DNA of 64,000 nt from Symbiodinium natans (lineage: Eukaryota; Sar; Dinophyceae; Suessiales; Symbiodiniaceae). Under the pieces are notes generated by a model. That model was not told the origin of the DNA. It saw nothing but the letters and a program-made list of their open reading frames with translations, and searched no databases. The stretch lies in contig CAJNDS010001569.1 in the NCBI GenBank assembly GCA_905221605.1, positions 431,501-495,500 of the forward strand, in the 5' to 3' direction. This document shows, one piece after another, positions 40,666 through 51,771 of the stretch. Within the stretch, counting starts at the first letter, position 1. Every line of letters starts with the position of its first letter. A program made the translations under genes and the position numbers.

Positions 40666-41869
40666 ACGAAGACTTGGCTTGGTAGCCTTAACTCTATAAA
40701 CCCTAAACCCTAAACCATCAGTCTTACGGTTTGTGGATTTGGGTTGACTTGGATTTCACAATCAGCTGGGTTGCTGTGGCAGTTGCCGGTTCTGAGGCGA
40801 CGAACGGCTCAGAGCCTACAGATTAGGGGCCTTTAGGTTTCTGAGGTAAGTAAGGGCTCATGGTTCTTTCGATGTTGTTGTGTTGGGGCATCGCACTCTC
40901 TCAATCCGAATCCTTTCACCCGAAGAAGCCGAAGCCCGACATGTCGCGATTGGAGGTTAAGAGCCGCGTTTTAGGGTTTAGGGTTTAGGGTTTAGGGTTT
41001 AGGGCTTAGGTTTTAGGGTTTAGGGTTTAGGGCTAGAGTTTGTACGATTCGGGTTCAGGGTCGAAGCGTTTCTGGGGCACTCTAACACCCTGGCCTTCTA
41101 GGTTTTTACAGTAAGTTCAGGGCTTAACCCTGAAGCTTTTATCGGAGCAGAAGATCTGCCAGGCAGTCGGACTCGATACGAAACCCCTAAACCCCAAACC
41201 CTAACCCTAAACCCTAAACCCTAAACCCTAAACCCTAAAAAAAACCTAAACCCTAAACCTACACCCTCCGAAGGCATCGCAAAAGCCCCCGAGTGCACCT
41301 TCTAGTCGAGCCTGCAAGTTAGCTCAGGCTCTGTGAACATGCGCCATACTCGGGTTAGGAAGCCTGACGTTTCAGGCTTTTGGGCTTAGGGTTTCAGGGA
41401 GGGATTTTGAATTGGGCTGAATTAGAGAGTGCGAAACCGAACCCCCAAGCCTAAACCCGCGCTTGCTGTTTCATATCAGCATGGGGCGCGCAGGGCTCCG
41501 AGTACTTAACGCAGTTTAGGAGTCTAGGGGCTTGCAGAGTTTATCGGGTTCAGGGTTTTAGGGTTTTGGGCTTTCGGGTTTAGGGCTATGTAGAGGGAGA
41601 ACTCGGTGATGCGAAGTGGTTCAGGCTTCCGGCCGCAGGCGCGGAAAAGCTTTTCGCTGGACTACCTGACAGGACTTGCAGAAGCCACTCCAAGAGTCTT
41701 AAAAACGAAGCATAACTTTCAAACTCTTTGGGTACCAACAGGGTTTAGGGTTTAGGGTATGCCCCTAAATCCCGAAACTCCAGGGTACCCAAAAGTGCCC
41801 TCTACTCAAAAAGGCCCCAGAGTCTGCAGCGACCCACCCCCCCCCCATCCCCCCATATCCGCGATGCAG

Positions 41870-41931
41870 TGCCCTCGCGCTGCCGATCTTCGCGATCTCG
41901 AAGACGCAAAACTCCCAACTGCACCCGCATG
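41870..41931 (+). CDS. Putative exon, acidic
   Basis: The acceptor CCGCGATGCAG is followed by CPRAADLRDLEDAKLPTAPA and the donor TG|GTGCTG, with TTTAGGG units following. The rest of 40700-42200 holds degenerate telomeric clusters and no other fixed exon. Confidence 0.5.
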
Positions 41932-42212
41932 GTGCTGAATTTAGGGTTTAGGGTTTAGGGTTTAGGGATGCAGCAGGGCTCTGCTCTCAGTCGGAGTTGA
42001 GGCACATTTTTTGGGGGGGTGCTGTGAATATATAGGGGTACCGGAAACTAATTTAAACCAAACTCAACCCTAAACCTACCCGAAACCCACCCTAGACCCT
42101 AAACCCGAAACCCTAAACCCTAGGCTTCTGCCTCTCTTGCTAGGAGACATGCATTAGCGGAGATTGGAATTTGAATCCCGGCCCGCGACCAACTCTTGCC
42201 ATCGGCCCATAG

Positions 42213-42248
42213 GAGCTGAGGACACGCAGAGATCAAAGAGCGCATGCG
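42213..42248 (+). CDS. Putative 12-codon exon with telomeric donor
   Basis: The acceptor GGCCCATAG is followed by ELRTRRDQRAHA and GCG|GTTTAGGG. (TTTAGGG)8 follows. Confidence 0.4.
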
Positions 42249-42472
42249 GTTTAGGGTTTAGGGTTTAGGGTTTAGGGTTTAGGGTTTAGGGTTTAGGGTT
42301 TAGGGCTTCAAGCCCCTGTAACACAAGTAGGAGTTTAGGGTTTAGGGCTTAGGTCTTTGGGGTTTATAGCACCTCCTCCTTGAACACTGATCAGCTAGAG
42401 TCCTTCGCTGGGAGTTTAGGTGTGTCTTGCGCTGCCGTGTTTTCGGCCTTGATCCAGCCTCATCCATAGACT

Positions 42473-42494
42473 TATATACATATATATATATATT
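42473..42494. repeat. (AT)n microsatellite at satellite-block edge
   Basis: TATACATATATATATATATT marks the left limit of the telomere-poor block. Confidence 0.9.
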
Positions 42495-42546
42495 TTAAGG
42501 GGCTGCGCCCATGGGCGGGCAGCGCACGCAGAAGCCCGGGGCGAGC

Positions 42547-42712
42547 AGTTTCTAAGCATGTTGAGGCCCCTAAACTCCCTTAAAATCTCTAAGCGTTAAG
42601 TTTCTAAGCATTTTCAGGCCCCTAAACTCCCTTCAAATCTCTAAGCGTTTGAGGCTCCTAGACTCCCTTAACGTTTCTAAGCACTTTATAAGGCCCCTAA
42701 ACTCCCTTTTTC
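42547..42712. repeat. Tandem TTTCTAAGCA...CCCCTAAACTCCCTT repeat
   Basis: Three to four imperfect units of about 50-70 bp share TTTCTAAGCA and GGCCCCTAAACTCCCTT. Confidence 0.85.
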
Positions 42713-42760
42713 CTAGCCCCGGGCTTAGACACGTCGCTTATGCCCGCCCTTTGGGGGGCA

Positions 42761-42866
42761 TCATGCTCCTGATGCGCCCCCGGGGTCCCGCCCCGGGAGC
42801 CGCTGATGCTCCTGATGCGCGCCTGGGGGTCCCGGGCTGGACCCGCTGATGCTCATGATGCGCGCC
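42761..42866. repeat. Three copies of GCTGATGCTC(A/C)TGATGCGCGCC
   Basis: The core GCTGATGCTCATGATG is the same as in the 53-bp satellite 34 kb to the left; the flanking CCCGGG-rich parts differ. Plus-strand frames to 43168 (SAALASGLILLRRRPEASKA, SFGDLALPDLMATASAADP) are open, but so is the minus strand. Confidence 0.6.
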
Positions 42867-43634
42867 CTCTGGGGGCCTCCGTGGCGACGCAAAAAACCAC
42901 GAAAAAAAAACCGTTCACCGGCGGCACGCGGGGGTCGGCGGCACTGGCGTCCGGCCTAATTCTGCTTCGCAGAAGGCCAGAGGCCAGCAAGGCTATTCCC
43001 GGGACGACCCGGGCTAAAAGGTCCGCATTTGCTCGGTCCTTTGGGGACCTCGCGCTGCCCGATTTAATGGCTACCGCCAGTGCCGCCGACCCCACCCCCC
43101 GCCATTTTAGGGTGCCTCAGGGCTTAGGGAGTTTCTTGGGTGGCTTCGGCTTGGGCAGCTTGGGGTAGTTGGAGGATTTGGGCGCCCTTTGCAGGGATGA
43201 CGCTATGAGGGTTTAGGGTTTAGGGCTAGTTCGCAGCCTTTTGGGAGAGGGGGGGGCCTTCACACTGGTGGCGGGCGGTGCGGATGGCGGCTCGTCAGCG
43301 TGGGTGGCTCAGGGGGCGGGTGGCTTGGGGCGGTCTTGGTGGTTCGGGTCATGTGGGTGGTTGGGGTGATGTGGGGTTCGGGTGGTGTGGGTGTTTGGCG
43401 GCATGGCTTCGTTCATGTACAGACTGTACAGCCTCAGAGTGTCCTACTGTGCATACCTAGGCTGGGCACTCTGATAGGATTCCTGACCCTTGAGGCGGCT
43501 GCGGGCAAGTGAGCGAGGAAAGAAAAATACAAATTTGTTAAGTTTACCTGTAACTCCGTATCAGTTTTGTGGGGCCCCTGCAGGGTCCCAGGAAGGGACC
43601 AAGCAGGGCAGCCCCCCCAACTAGAAAAACCTAG

Positions 43635-43991
43635 ATGAATTTAGAATCTGTCCCCATGTGCTTGCATAAAGGCCCACGGGAGGGGGACCCAAGGACCCCC
43701 CGGGGCAACCGGCACCCCGAGAACCAACGCGGATCCTGCAAAAACAGGGCGACCGACCCAAGGACCGGCGGAGGGTGGGAGAAGCGGGCGACCGACCCAA
43801 AGACCGGCGGAGGAGGAAGTTTTAAAACTTGCGTTTTGCGTTGTTCTATACGTCCTGTTGAGTCGGGCCTTTTTTGCTTTGTTCTAAGCGTCAAAGTGGG
43901 CAGATTCCAAATTCCACCGAATCCCGGTGCCCTATGCTCCCTTAGAAGGGCCCCCATGGCTCAAATCCTTCGGCTAATCCAGGGCATTTAG
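43635..43991 (+). CDS. ATG-initiated 118-codon ORF with duplicated motif
   Basis: MNLESVPMCLHKGPREGDPR..., then RATDPRTGGGWEK and RATDPKTGGGG in tandem, then FKTCVLRCSIRPVESGLFCF.... The tandem 38-bp DNA duplication underlies the repeat. The minus strand is open too. Product unknown. Confidence 0.35.
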   Translation: MNLESVPMCLHKGPREGDPRTPRGNRHPENQRGSCKNRATDPRTGGGWEKRATDPKTGGGGSFKTCVLRCSIRPVESGLFCFVLSVKVGRFQIPPNPGALCSLRRAPMAQILRLIQGI

Positions 43992-44127
43992 CCTTGCGAG
44001 CAGCACAACGGCAAAGTTTGGATTGCGAGCCAGGGGTCGGTCAGAAGAGCGTTTGGAAGCGAGGCTTCAAACGGCGCGCGAGGTTCACGAAGCGGGTTGG
44101 TTGGGGTCACACGCCCGACATGACGAA

Positions 44128-45350
44128 CACCTCAAAAACATAGGCAAACGATGGAGCAAAGACAACAGAAACGAAGAAGCACGCAAAGAACAATGAAATC
44201 AGAAATACAAGGTCACGGAGTTTCTCTCCTACTCAGGCAGAACAAATTAAAAGGAGAACAGCTCAAAAACACAGGCAAATGCTATGCCAAAAAACACGAA
44301 CAAGCATGCAAACAGCAATGCAAACGGAAATAAAAGCAACGTAGGTGACGGAGTTCTTTCTCCCACCCAGGCATAGGACAAAAGAAGAACACCTCAAAAA
44401 CACAGGCAAATGCTTGATCAAAACCCAGAGAAACGACAAAGGACGCAAAGAATGAAAACGGAAATAAATCCAAGGTAGCGGACGGAGTTTTACCTCCTGC
44501 CCAGGCATAGGAGAAAAGAGGAACGCCTCAAAAAGAGAGGCAAATGCTGGATCAAAAGCAACACAAACGCAGAAGGAGGCAAAGAGCAATGAAATCAGAA
44601 ATACAAGCAAAATAGGTCACGGAGTTTCTCTCCTACTCAGGCAGAACAAATGACAAGGAGAACAGCTCAAAAACACAGGCAAATGCTATGCCAAAAATCA
44701 CGAACAAGCATGCAAACAGCAATGCAAACGGAAATACAAGCAATGTAGGTGACGGAGTTCTATCTCCCGCCCAGGCATAGGACAAAAGAAGAACACCTCA
44801 AAAACACAGGCAAATGCTTGATCAAAACCCAGAGAAACGACAAAGGACGCAAAGAACAATGAAAACGGAAATAAAACCAAGGTAGCGGACGGAGTTTTAC
44901 CTCCTGCCCAGGCATAGGAGAAAAGAGGAACACCTCAAAAGAGAGGCAAAGGCTGGATCAAAAGCAACACAAACGCAGAAGGAGGCAAAGAGCAATGAAA
45001 TCAGAAATACAAGCAAAATAGGTCACGGAGTTTCTCTCCTACTCAGGCAGAACAAATGACAAGGAGAACAGCTCAAAAACACAGGCAAATGCTATGCCAA
45101 AAATCACGAACAAGCATGCAAACAGCAATGCAAACGGAAATAAAAGCAATGTAGGTGACGGAGTTCTATCTCCCGCCCAGGCATAGGACAAAAGAAGAAC
45201 ACCTCAAAAACACAGGCAAACGCTTGATCAAAACCCAGAGAAACGACAAAGGACGCAAAGAATGAAAACGGAAATAAAACCAAGGTAGCGGACGGAGTTT
45301 TACCTCCTGCCCAGGCATAGGAGAAAAGAGGAACACCTCAAAAAGAGAGG
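44128..45350. repeat. Higher-order satellite: three ~135-bp monomers in a ~405-bp unit
   Basis: CTCAAAAACACAGGCAAATG-type monomer starts at about 44131, 44261, 44391, 44525 and 44665; the variant GCTCAAAAAC returns every 404-406 bp (44261, 44665, 45071). Long minus-strand frames (FDQAFACVFEVFFFCPMPG) span monomers but shift with monomer length. The array runs into the N gap. Confidence 0.9.
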
Positions 45351-45450
45351 NNNNNNNNNNNNNNNNNNNNNNNNNNNNNNNNNNNNNNNNNNNNNNNNNN
45401 NNNNNNNNNNNNNNNNNNNNNNNNNNNNNNNNNNNNNNNNNNNNNNNNNN
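45351..45450. other. Assembly gap of 100 N
   Basis: Exactly 100 N between two different satellites. The true distance and adjacency are unknown. Confidence 1.
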
Positions 45451-45904
45451 GGGCAGCGAAGGGAGGGCTCGGGCATGCACTGGAGCCCTTAAAACGCAAG
45501 GCAGCGGGAGGGGTGGGCAGGAGTGGGGCATGCACTGGAGCCCTTTACACACGCCAGTTTGACAGCAAGGCAGTGGAGGGGGTCGGCGGGGGTGGGAAGG
45601 GCGGGGGGAGCGGGGGCAGCGGGGGGGGCGGGGGGGGCGGGGGCAGCGAAGGGAGGGTTCGGGCATGCACTGGAGCCCTTGAAAGCACTCCATTCTAACA
45701 GCAGGGGTGGGAAGGGCGAGGGGAGCGGGGGGAGCGGGGGGGGCGGGGGGTCGGGGCAGCGAAGGGAGGGCTCGGGCATGCACTGGAGCCCTTAAAAACA
45801 CTCCATTCTAACAGCAAGGCAGCGGGAGGGGTGGGCAGGAGTGGGGCATGCACTAAACCCCTTAAAACACGCCAGTCTGACAGCAAGGCAGCGGAGGGGG
45901 TCGG

Positions 45905-45960
<56 letters not shown>

Positions 45961-46330
45961 CGGGGGCAGCGAAGGGAGGGCTCGAGCATGCACTGGAGCC
46001 CTTAAAACACTCCATTCTAACAGCAAGGCAGCGGGAGGGGTGGGCAGGAGTGGGGCATGCACTGGAGCCCTTAAAACACGCCAGTTTGACAGCAAGGCAG
46101 TGGAGGGGGTCGGCGGGGGTGGGAAGGGCGGGGGGAGCGGGGGCAGTGGGGGGGGCGGGGGGGGCGGGGGCAGCAAAGGGAGGGTTCGGGCATGCACTGG
46201 AGCCCTTGAAAACACTCCATTCTAACAGCAAGGCAGCGGGAGGGGTGGGCAGGAGTGGGGTGGGAAGGGCGAGGGGAGCGGGGGGGGGCTGGGGGGGCGG
46301 GGGGGGCGGGGGGGGCGGGGGGGGGGGCAA
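45451..46330. repeat. G-rich satellite with CATGCACTGGAGCCCTT units
   Basis: Units alternate CTCCATTCTAACAGCAAGGC and CGCCAGTTTGACAGCAAGGC, separated by variable G-rich spacers; about eight CATGCACTGGAGCCCTT occurrences. A run of 55 G occupies 45906-45960. Long frames on both strands are composition artefacts. Confidence 0.9.
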
Positions 46331-46379
46331 GACTATGGGTCTTCACTAGCGCCTCCCCCGCTCAAAGCTCGGGTCGGCG

Positions 46380-46437
46380 GATACATATATATATATATAC
46401 ATATATATATACATATAGATATGTATATTATAGATTT
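46380..46437. repeat. (AT)n/ACATAT microsatellite at satellite-block edge
   Basis: It closes the satellite block on the right as 42473-42494 opens it on the left. 46440-46910 beyond it holds unique and degenerate telomeric sequence without a fixed exon. Confidence 0.9.
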
Positions 46438-46916
46438 GTATGTGCATATGACTTCCCGTATAGTTCTCCCCTAAACATTGCATGAACTGTCGGGGAAACC
46501 CTACTCTCCTGACCAAGAGGCAGCCACACAAAGGAGTTGCTAGTGAGTCTGATGAGTGAATTGGGAATGCACGGGTTCAAGGGCAACAGAATTACTAAGG
46601 TGTTTTTTGGCTAAACGATGGACAAACCCTAACCCTAAACGCTAAACCCCAAACTCTAAACCCCTAGAACCCTGTCTGCTCTGGGGCTCTCTAGCGCCCA
46701 GCCTGAATTGTGGTCTGTTCGGGGTCGGATAAATGTTTAACCCAATCCCTAAACCTACGTCGAACGGGTTTAGGGTTTCGGGGTTATAGGGTTTTAGGGT
46801 TCAGGGTTTGGGGTTTAAAGGTTTAGCAGGGGTTTAGGATTTCATTCATGGCTAATGGTTCCAAGGTTTCAGTCAGGTGAAACCTAGACCATAAACACTA
46901 AACCCTTCGCCCGCAG

Positions 46917-46972
46917 GGACTTCCTCTACCACCGGGAAGAGAACAACGGGGCCCCGCGACTTGCACAGCGGG
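46917..46972 (+). CDS. Putative exon with telomeric donor
   Basis: The acceptor TTCGCCCGCAG after C-strand units is followed by DFLYHREENNGAPRLAQR and G|GTTTGGGGTTTAGGG. Confidence 0.55.
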
Positions 46973-47817
46973 GTTTGGGGTTTAGGGTTTAGGGTTTGGG
47001 GTTTAGGATTTAGAGTTTCAGGGTTCAGGGATCAGGGTGGTTGTTGCTGTTCTGGCTTGTGTTTGGGGTTCATGGGGTTTGGGGCGGTATTCTTTGTGCA
47101 GCATCTGCATGGTCTAGGGCTGCTGTAGATCACTACAGGGGAGGGGGGTGTTTCATGAAGAGGGTCCCCTTAGTTCTCATGCCAATTGGCATGTGGGAGT
47201 AGCTCCAAACCCTAAACTTTGGCCCTAACACTAATCCCGAAACCCTGAATGACTCCGCTTTAGGCGCAGTATCCAAACTCTACATCAGGTCGCCCTGAAC
47301 CAACAATGCCCACAAACTCCCCCAAGCGCAACACACTCAACCCCAACTATGCGACATGTGTACTTGGGGCCTATGAATGAAAGATATGGGAGTTTAGGAT
47401 TTAGGGTTAGGGCCTGTAGGGTTGGGAACCAGGCTATACAGCTCCCTTCAATCCACCAAAACCAAGATGCAGAACGGTCCCTTGGGCTCATTTTACAGAC
47501 TTTGACAGGCCCTACGGCCAGAATCCTAAACACCCAACATCCTAAACGCTAAAACCCCCAAAACCGTAGAACCCTGACCTGTAACCATTAAGCCCCAATA
47601 CGCGAATGCCCTAAACCCTAATTCGCTACAAACCCTAAAACGCTACAAGCCCTAAACTGCAAGCCCTGTATGATCTACAGCCAAACTAACAGTAATCTCT
47701 AAACCCTGCAACTTACACCCGAACCCTCTAAATAACTCTAAACCCCAACCCCCTAAAACCCTAAAACCCTAAAACCGAATCCCTCTAAACCCTGGAACCG
47801 GAGGCGCCAACACCCAG

Positions 47818-47857
47818 GGGCCAGGGACGTGCGCAGCAGGTCGGAGCACAGGGCCTT
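47818..47857 (+). CDS. Putative 12-codon exon with telomeric donor
   Basis: AACACCCAG|...ARDVRSRSEHRA...CTT|GTAGGGTTTAGGG. Confidence 0.4.
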
Positions 47858-48105
47858 GTAGGGTTTAGGGTTTAGGGTTTAGGGTTAGGGTTTAGGGTTT
47901 AGGGTTTAGGGTTTAGGGTTCAGGGTTGCAGGGTTTTAGGGGTTTGGGGCTTTAGGGCTTTGGGGCTTTCGGACTGTCAGGGTTTAGGGTTTTTGGATTT
48001 AGGGTTTGGGGTGCCAAGGTTTCGAGTGTTCAGGTTTCGGGGTTTCAGGCTTTCGGGTGCTGGCTTTCAGAGCTACAGGCATCGCGTGCCAAGGTGTATA
48101 AAGAA

Positions 48106-48195
48106 AACCCTAAACCCTAAGCCCTACGCCCTACGCCCTAAGCCCTAAGCCCTAAGCCCTAAGCCCTAAGCCCTATAAGCCCTAGGCCCTAAGCC
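48106..48195 (-). repeat. Variant array (CCCTAAG)n
   Basis: About ten 7-bp CCCTAAG/CCCTACG units. Confidence 0.95.
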
Positions 48196-48456
48196 AAGGT
48201 GTATCTTCCTTGACACTTTACTTGAAGTCATAGGTCGTTTCAGGTGGAAAGTTTCCCTCGAGTCTTACGCAGTGAAAAAGGAAACGACACCTCGTTCCGA
48301 AACCCCCTAAACCCTAAACCCCAAACCCTAAACCCTAAACCCTAAACCCCAAACCCTAAACCCCAAACCCTAAACCCTAAACCCTACACCCTACATGAAA
48401 CCTCTAAAACCCTAAGTTCAGGGCCTCAAGCCTCAGTTCCTTCCCTTCCCTGCAAG

Positions 48457-48522
48457 GCGGACGCGCGCTTCCAGGAGGTCGTGGCCTACATGAAGGACTT
48501 GTTAGGGGAGAGGGGGGTCTAG
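48457..48522 (+). CDS. Putative terminal exon
   Basis: The acceptor TTCCCTTCCCTGCAAG is followed by ADARFQEVVAYMKDLLGERG, then V and TAG (or donor GGG|GTCTAG). Helix-forming composition. C-strand repeats precede and G-strand repeats follow. Confidence 0.55.
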   Translation, partial: ADARFQEVVAYMKDLLGERGV

Positions 48523-48954
48523 GTGGAGGTACGAGGTCATAGGTAGGGTTTAGGGTTTAGGGTTTAGTGTTTAGGGTTTAGGGTTTAGGGTTCAGGGTTT
48601 AGGGTTTGGGGTTTAGGGTTTAGGGTTCAGGGTTTAGGGTTTAGGGTTAACTATAATGGCTATTGCTGCTCATGAACTTGCAAGCATGGTGTCAGGTCCC
48701 GCTCCACCACACACGCTCACCATCCCCCACAAGTAATAAACACAACCCTGTTCAGGATTGGGGGGGGGGGCCTTTGGAACCCTGAACCCGATAAACCTTA
48801 AAAAACCCAGAAGCCCTGAGATCCCTAAACCCTAAAAAAACCCTACAACCCCTAAACCCTACAACCCCTAAACCCTTAAATCCCTAAACCCTAAAAAAAC
48901 CCAAAAACACCTAAACCCTAGAACCCCTAAACCCCAAAAATCCCTAAACCCTGG

Positions 48955-49017
48955 ATGGCTTCCGATGCTCAACAGGACATGAAGCCTGAGGTCAGCAGGT
49001 GCTTCTCCGCATACAAG
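48955..49017 (+). CDS. Putative initial exon with ATG
   Basis: ATG at 48955, MASDAQQDMKPEVSRCFSAY then K, donor AAG|GTGACT. C-strand repeats lie immediately upstream. Confidence 0.5.
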
Positions 49018-49604
49018 GTGACTCTCTGCTAGGGTCTAGGGTTTAGTGTTTAGGGTTTAGTGTTTAGGGTTTAGGGTTTAGGGTTAGGGTTTAGGGTTTC
49101 GGGTTTCGGGTTTGGGGTTTAGGGTTTCGGGGTTTAGGGTTTAGGGTTTAGGTTTTAGGGCTCTGAAGGAATCTGGGGCTACAGGTCAGCCTTACATACA
49201 CCCCGAGTCCGCATCGATACTCAGCTTCAAGGAATTCTTCATGTGCACAACCCCCTAAGCCCTGAGGCCTGAATAGCCTTAGCCAACCAGGGGCCCTAAA
49301 CCCTAAACCCTAAACCCTGAAATCCTGCAGAAATATATGTTTGTTCTGGGTTGTCCGTTTCGGGTGCCCAGAACTGCAAACCCGCAACATCCCAAAACAT
49401 GTTCTACCCCGGGTTTAGGGTTGAGGCTTTAGGGCTTAGGGGCTTTCATTGCAGGATCTCCAGCTCACCAAGAGTGCCCAAATCTAGGATTGCCAGAAGG
49501 CCCCAAACCCTGAATCCCAAACCAAACACCCTCTCCACCAACGCTTGGGCCCACCTACCGTGGAAGTTGGCGAGCCAACATTCCCAAAACACATCACCTA
49601 CTAT

Positions 49605-49705
49605 GTGCTGAAGAACCCCCAAAAAACTTTAAAACATGAAAATCCCTATACTGCCCTTATAAGAAGGATGTTTCTTGTTTCTTGATTTTGGGGGTTCTTA
49701 AGCAA
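49605..49705. mobile_element. MITE family C, copy
   Basis: TGCTGAAGAACCCCC ... GGGGGTTCTTAAGCA ends; the interior AATCCCTATACTGCCCTTAT is shared with 15404-15517. Confidence 0.85.
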
Positions 49706-49963
49706 TTAGTAACTAGTAGTCATATGAACCACACCCAAGCTTGGCGATCCCAAAGCCACAAAGGCCGGACCACTAAACCCCTGGCAGTCGGCTAGGAAAC
49801 TGATCAGCTGCCCCCAACTCCGACACCCTAAACCCTAAACCCTAAACCCTAAGCCCTAAACCCTAAATCCGACACCCTGGCAAGACGCAAGAACCCTAGA
49901 CTTCCAGGACTTCAGAACCGAAGAGTCGAGGGTGCTCTGAAGGCAGCATGAGTTGGCTAGGTA

Positions 49964-50070
49964 AGCCCTTGGAATTGTCTATACTTTCCCTTAAACCCTA
50001 AACCCTTAAACCCTAAACCCTAAACCCTAAACAGGAATCTTTTGCAGAGGGTCATCAGGGCCATCCTAGC
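49964..50070. mobile_element. MITE family E, copy with telomeric replacement
   Basis: AGCCCTTGGAATT ... AGAGGGTCATCAGGGCCATC ends retained; the middle is replaced by CCCTAAA units (49993-50032). Confidence 0.65.
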
Positions 50071-50544
50071 TGGGCCCCTGGAAGCCTCGAAGAAGCCCAG
50101 CTGCTGCCGAGCAGGCCCGAGATTACGATTCCACCGGCTTGCTGTACAACATATCCCCCGTGAGGGCCTTGATCCAAGGGTGTAGGGTTTAGGGTTTAGG
50201 GTTTAGGGCCCAGGATTTGAACCCTCAACCCTGAAACCTAAACTACCACAACCAGGGAGCTGCAGCCCCAAAATCACCCCTGAATCCCAAGCCCAGGCCC
50301 CTCCAACCCTAAACCCTTCAACCCTCAACCCCAACATTCGGGTTTAGGGTGTCAGGTTTAGAACTTAGGATTTAAACCCTGAACCCCAAAATTTCCCTAA
50401 ACCTCGACCTGCCGTCTGCTGTTTTGCAGAAAACAGTCAACTGCTGATAAACGACGCCTCCACGCCAGTGTTTGCGTACGCCGTTCAGTTGACCGTACAC
50501 CGAAACCCTAAACCCTAAACCCTGAACCCTAAAGCTTCATCCAG

Positions 50545-50692
50545 CCACAGTTCCATCATCACTCGATGCACACAGCGTTCTCCAATAGCCGACTAGAGAT
50601 GACGAAACGCTGCCCACAGTATCTTCGGATGGCACACCCCTTCCCACGCGCTTTGGGGAGGGGACGAAGTCATTCGTACCCAGCATGTCCTC
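50545..50692 (+). CDS. Putative 49-codon exon with consensus donor
   Basis: The acceptor GCTTCATCCAG is followed by PQFHHHSMHTAFSNSRLEMT..., FPRALGRGRSHSYPACP, and the donor TC|GTAAGC. His/Arg-rich. Confidence 0.55.
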
Positions 50693-50948
50693 GTAAGCTC
50701 TAGGTTTGTCTCGGTGCGAAACCAGAGACAGAGAGTTACTCGGCGTGTGTCCCTAAACCCTAAACCCTAAACCGTAAACCCTAAACCCTAAACCCTAAAC
50801 ACTAAACATAGTTGTCAGTCTCTCGTTTTCATCCCGCTAAGCTTATGCAGGGTGATGCGAGTTGTTCGCATGGATTTCTAGCTGGCCACTTCTCTTGGAC
50901 CCGGCTGCATGCTTTTGGCGGCATCCCGTTCTTTGAGTTGTGAACCTC

Positions 50949-51036
50949 CCAGGATGGGCTACTAGGCCGTAAAGTCACCATAATGAACCCTATGAAGGGC
51001 CTTTAAAGGGATTATAGGGTATAACAGCCCATCCTG
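50949..51036. mobile_element. MITE family G, copy 2
   Basis: CCAGGATGGGCT / AGCCCATCCTGG-type ends with a hairpin core. Confidence 0.7.
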
Positions 51037-51224
51037 GTCTGTCAAGCAAAGAATCCCAAACCACCCGTGCTCAACAAATTCCTGCATTGTCTGGGCGATG
51101 CGAGGTACTCGCCTAAACCGAATCAAGATGGCCCGAGGCGCAACAGCTTGCCGTTCAGGGAATTTAGAGGGATCAGGGCCTTTGGGCTTTGCGCTTACTT
51201 GAAGCTTCACGGGCAGGAGCAAGT
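51037..51224. CDS. Island open on both strands
   Basis: Plus frame SVKQRIPNHPCSTNSCIVWA... ends TGA near 51207. The minus frame (VAPRAILIRFRRVPRIAQTM, EFVEHGWFGILCLTD) continues into the adjacent MITE. The coding strand cannot be decided. Confidence 0.35.
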
Positions 51225-51271
51225 AGGGCTATAAGGCTATAAGACCAAAAGGGAAGGCTATAGCTAGCCAG

Positions 51272-51378
51272 TTGGGGGTTTACGAAAATCAGGGACCCCT
51301 CAATTTGGTCCACCAAATAGTCGGATTCCCCTTGTAATTAGGAAACCAATAAGGTACCCCTAATTTCGGAAGCCCCAA
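51272..51378. mobile_element. MITE family D, copy 3 (uninterrupted)
   Basis: TTGGGGGTTTACGAAA ... TTTCGGAAGCCCCAA; contains AAGGTACCCCTAATTTCGGA without insertion. Confidence 0.8.
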
Positions 51379-51771
51379 GTTGTACTTGCAAGTCCCAGTC
51401 ATGACTAGTGCTAGGGTGCCAGGCTGCAGATCCCAAGCGCTACTCTCGAAAGGCCCGCCTGGAACAGTCTTGAACCTTATGTAAGAAACATCAGGTACAT
51501 GTCCAAAAAGGTTACGGTATACCTACGAAAGAGGCTTTCAAATCTGTGGGTATTTCAAGACGCAACCTCAAATATGGGTGTTTCATGAATTTCTTGAAAC
51601 GTTTAGGGCTGGGAGGGACTGGGCTTAAGGCATATCTGGGCCGGGTTGATGGGGCTGAAGTAGCAAGCGCCTCTGCTGTGTTCATGTTTTGAACTGTGCT
51701 CAGAGTTTAGTGCTTAGCTCTGGCTTTGGGAAGAGAGATTGCTTCGGGTTTCTATGGCATCAGGCCTACTG

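Noticed and set aside
42160-42195. TTTGAATCCCGGC, similar to a tRNA T-arm
   Set aside because: No upstream cloverleaf partner; it lies in the pyrimidine-rich approach to a putative exon.
45166-46346. Pro-rich and Gly-rich frames of 90-211 codons on both strands
   Set aside because: They arise from G-rich satellite sequence and one crosses the N gap. Composition explains the openness.
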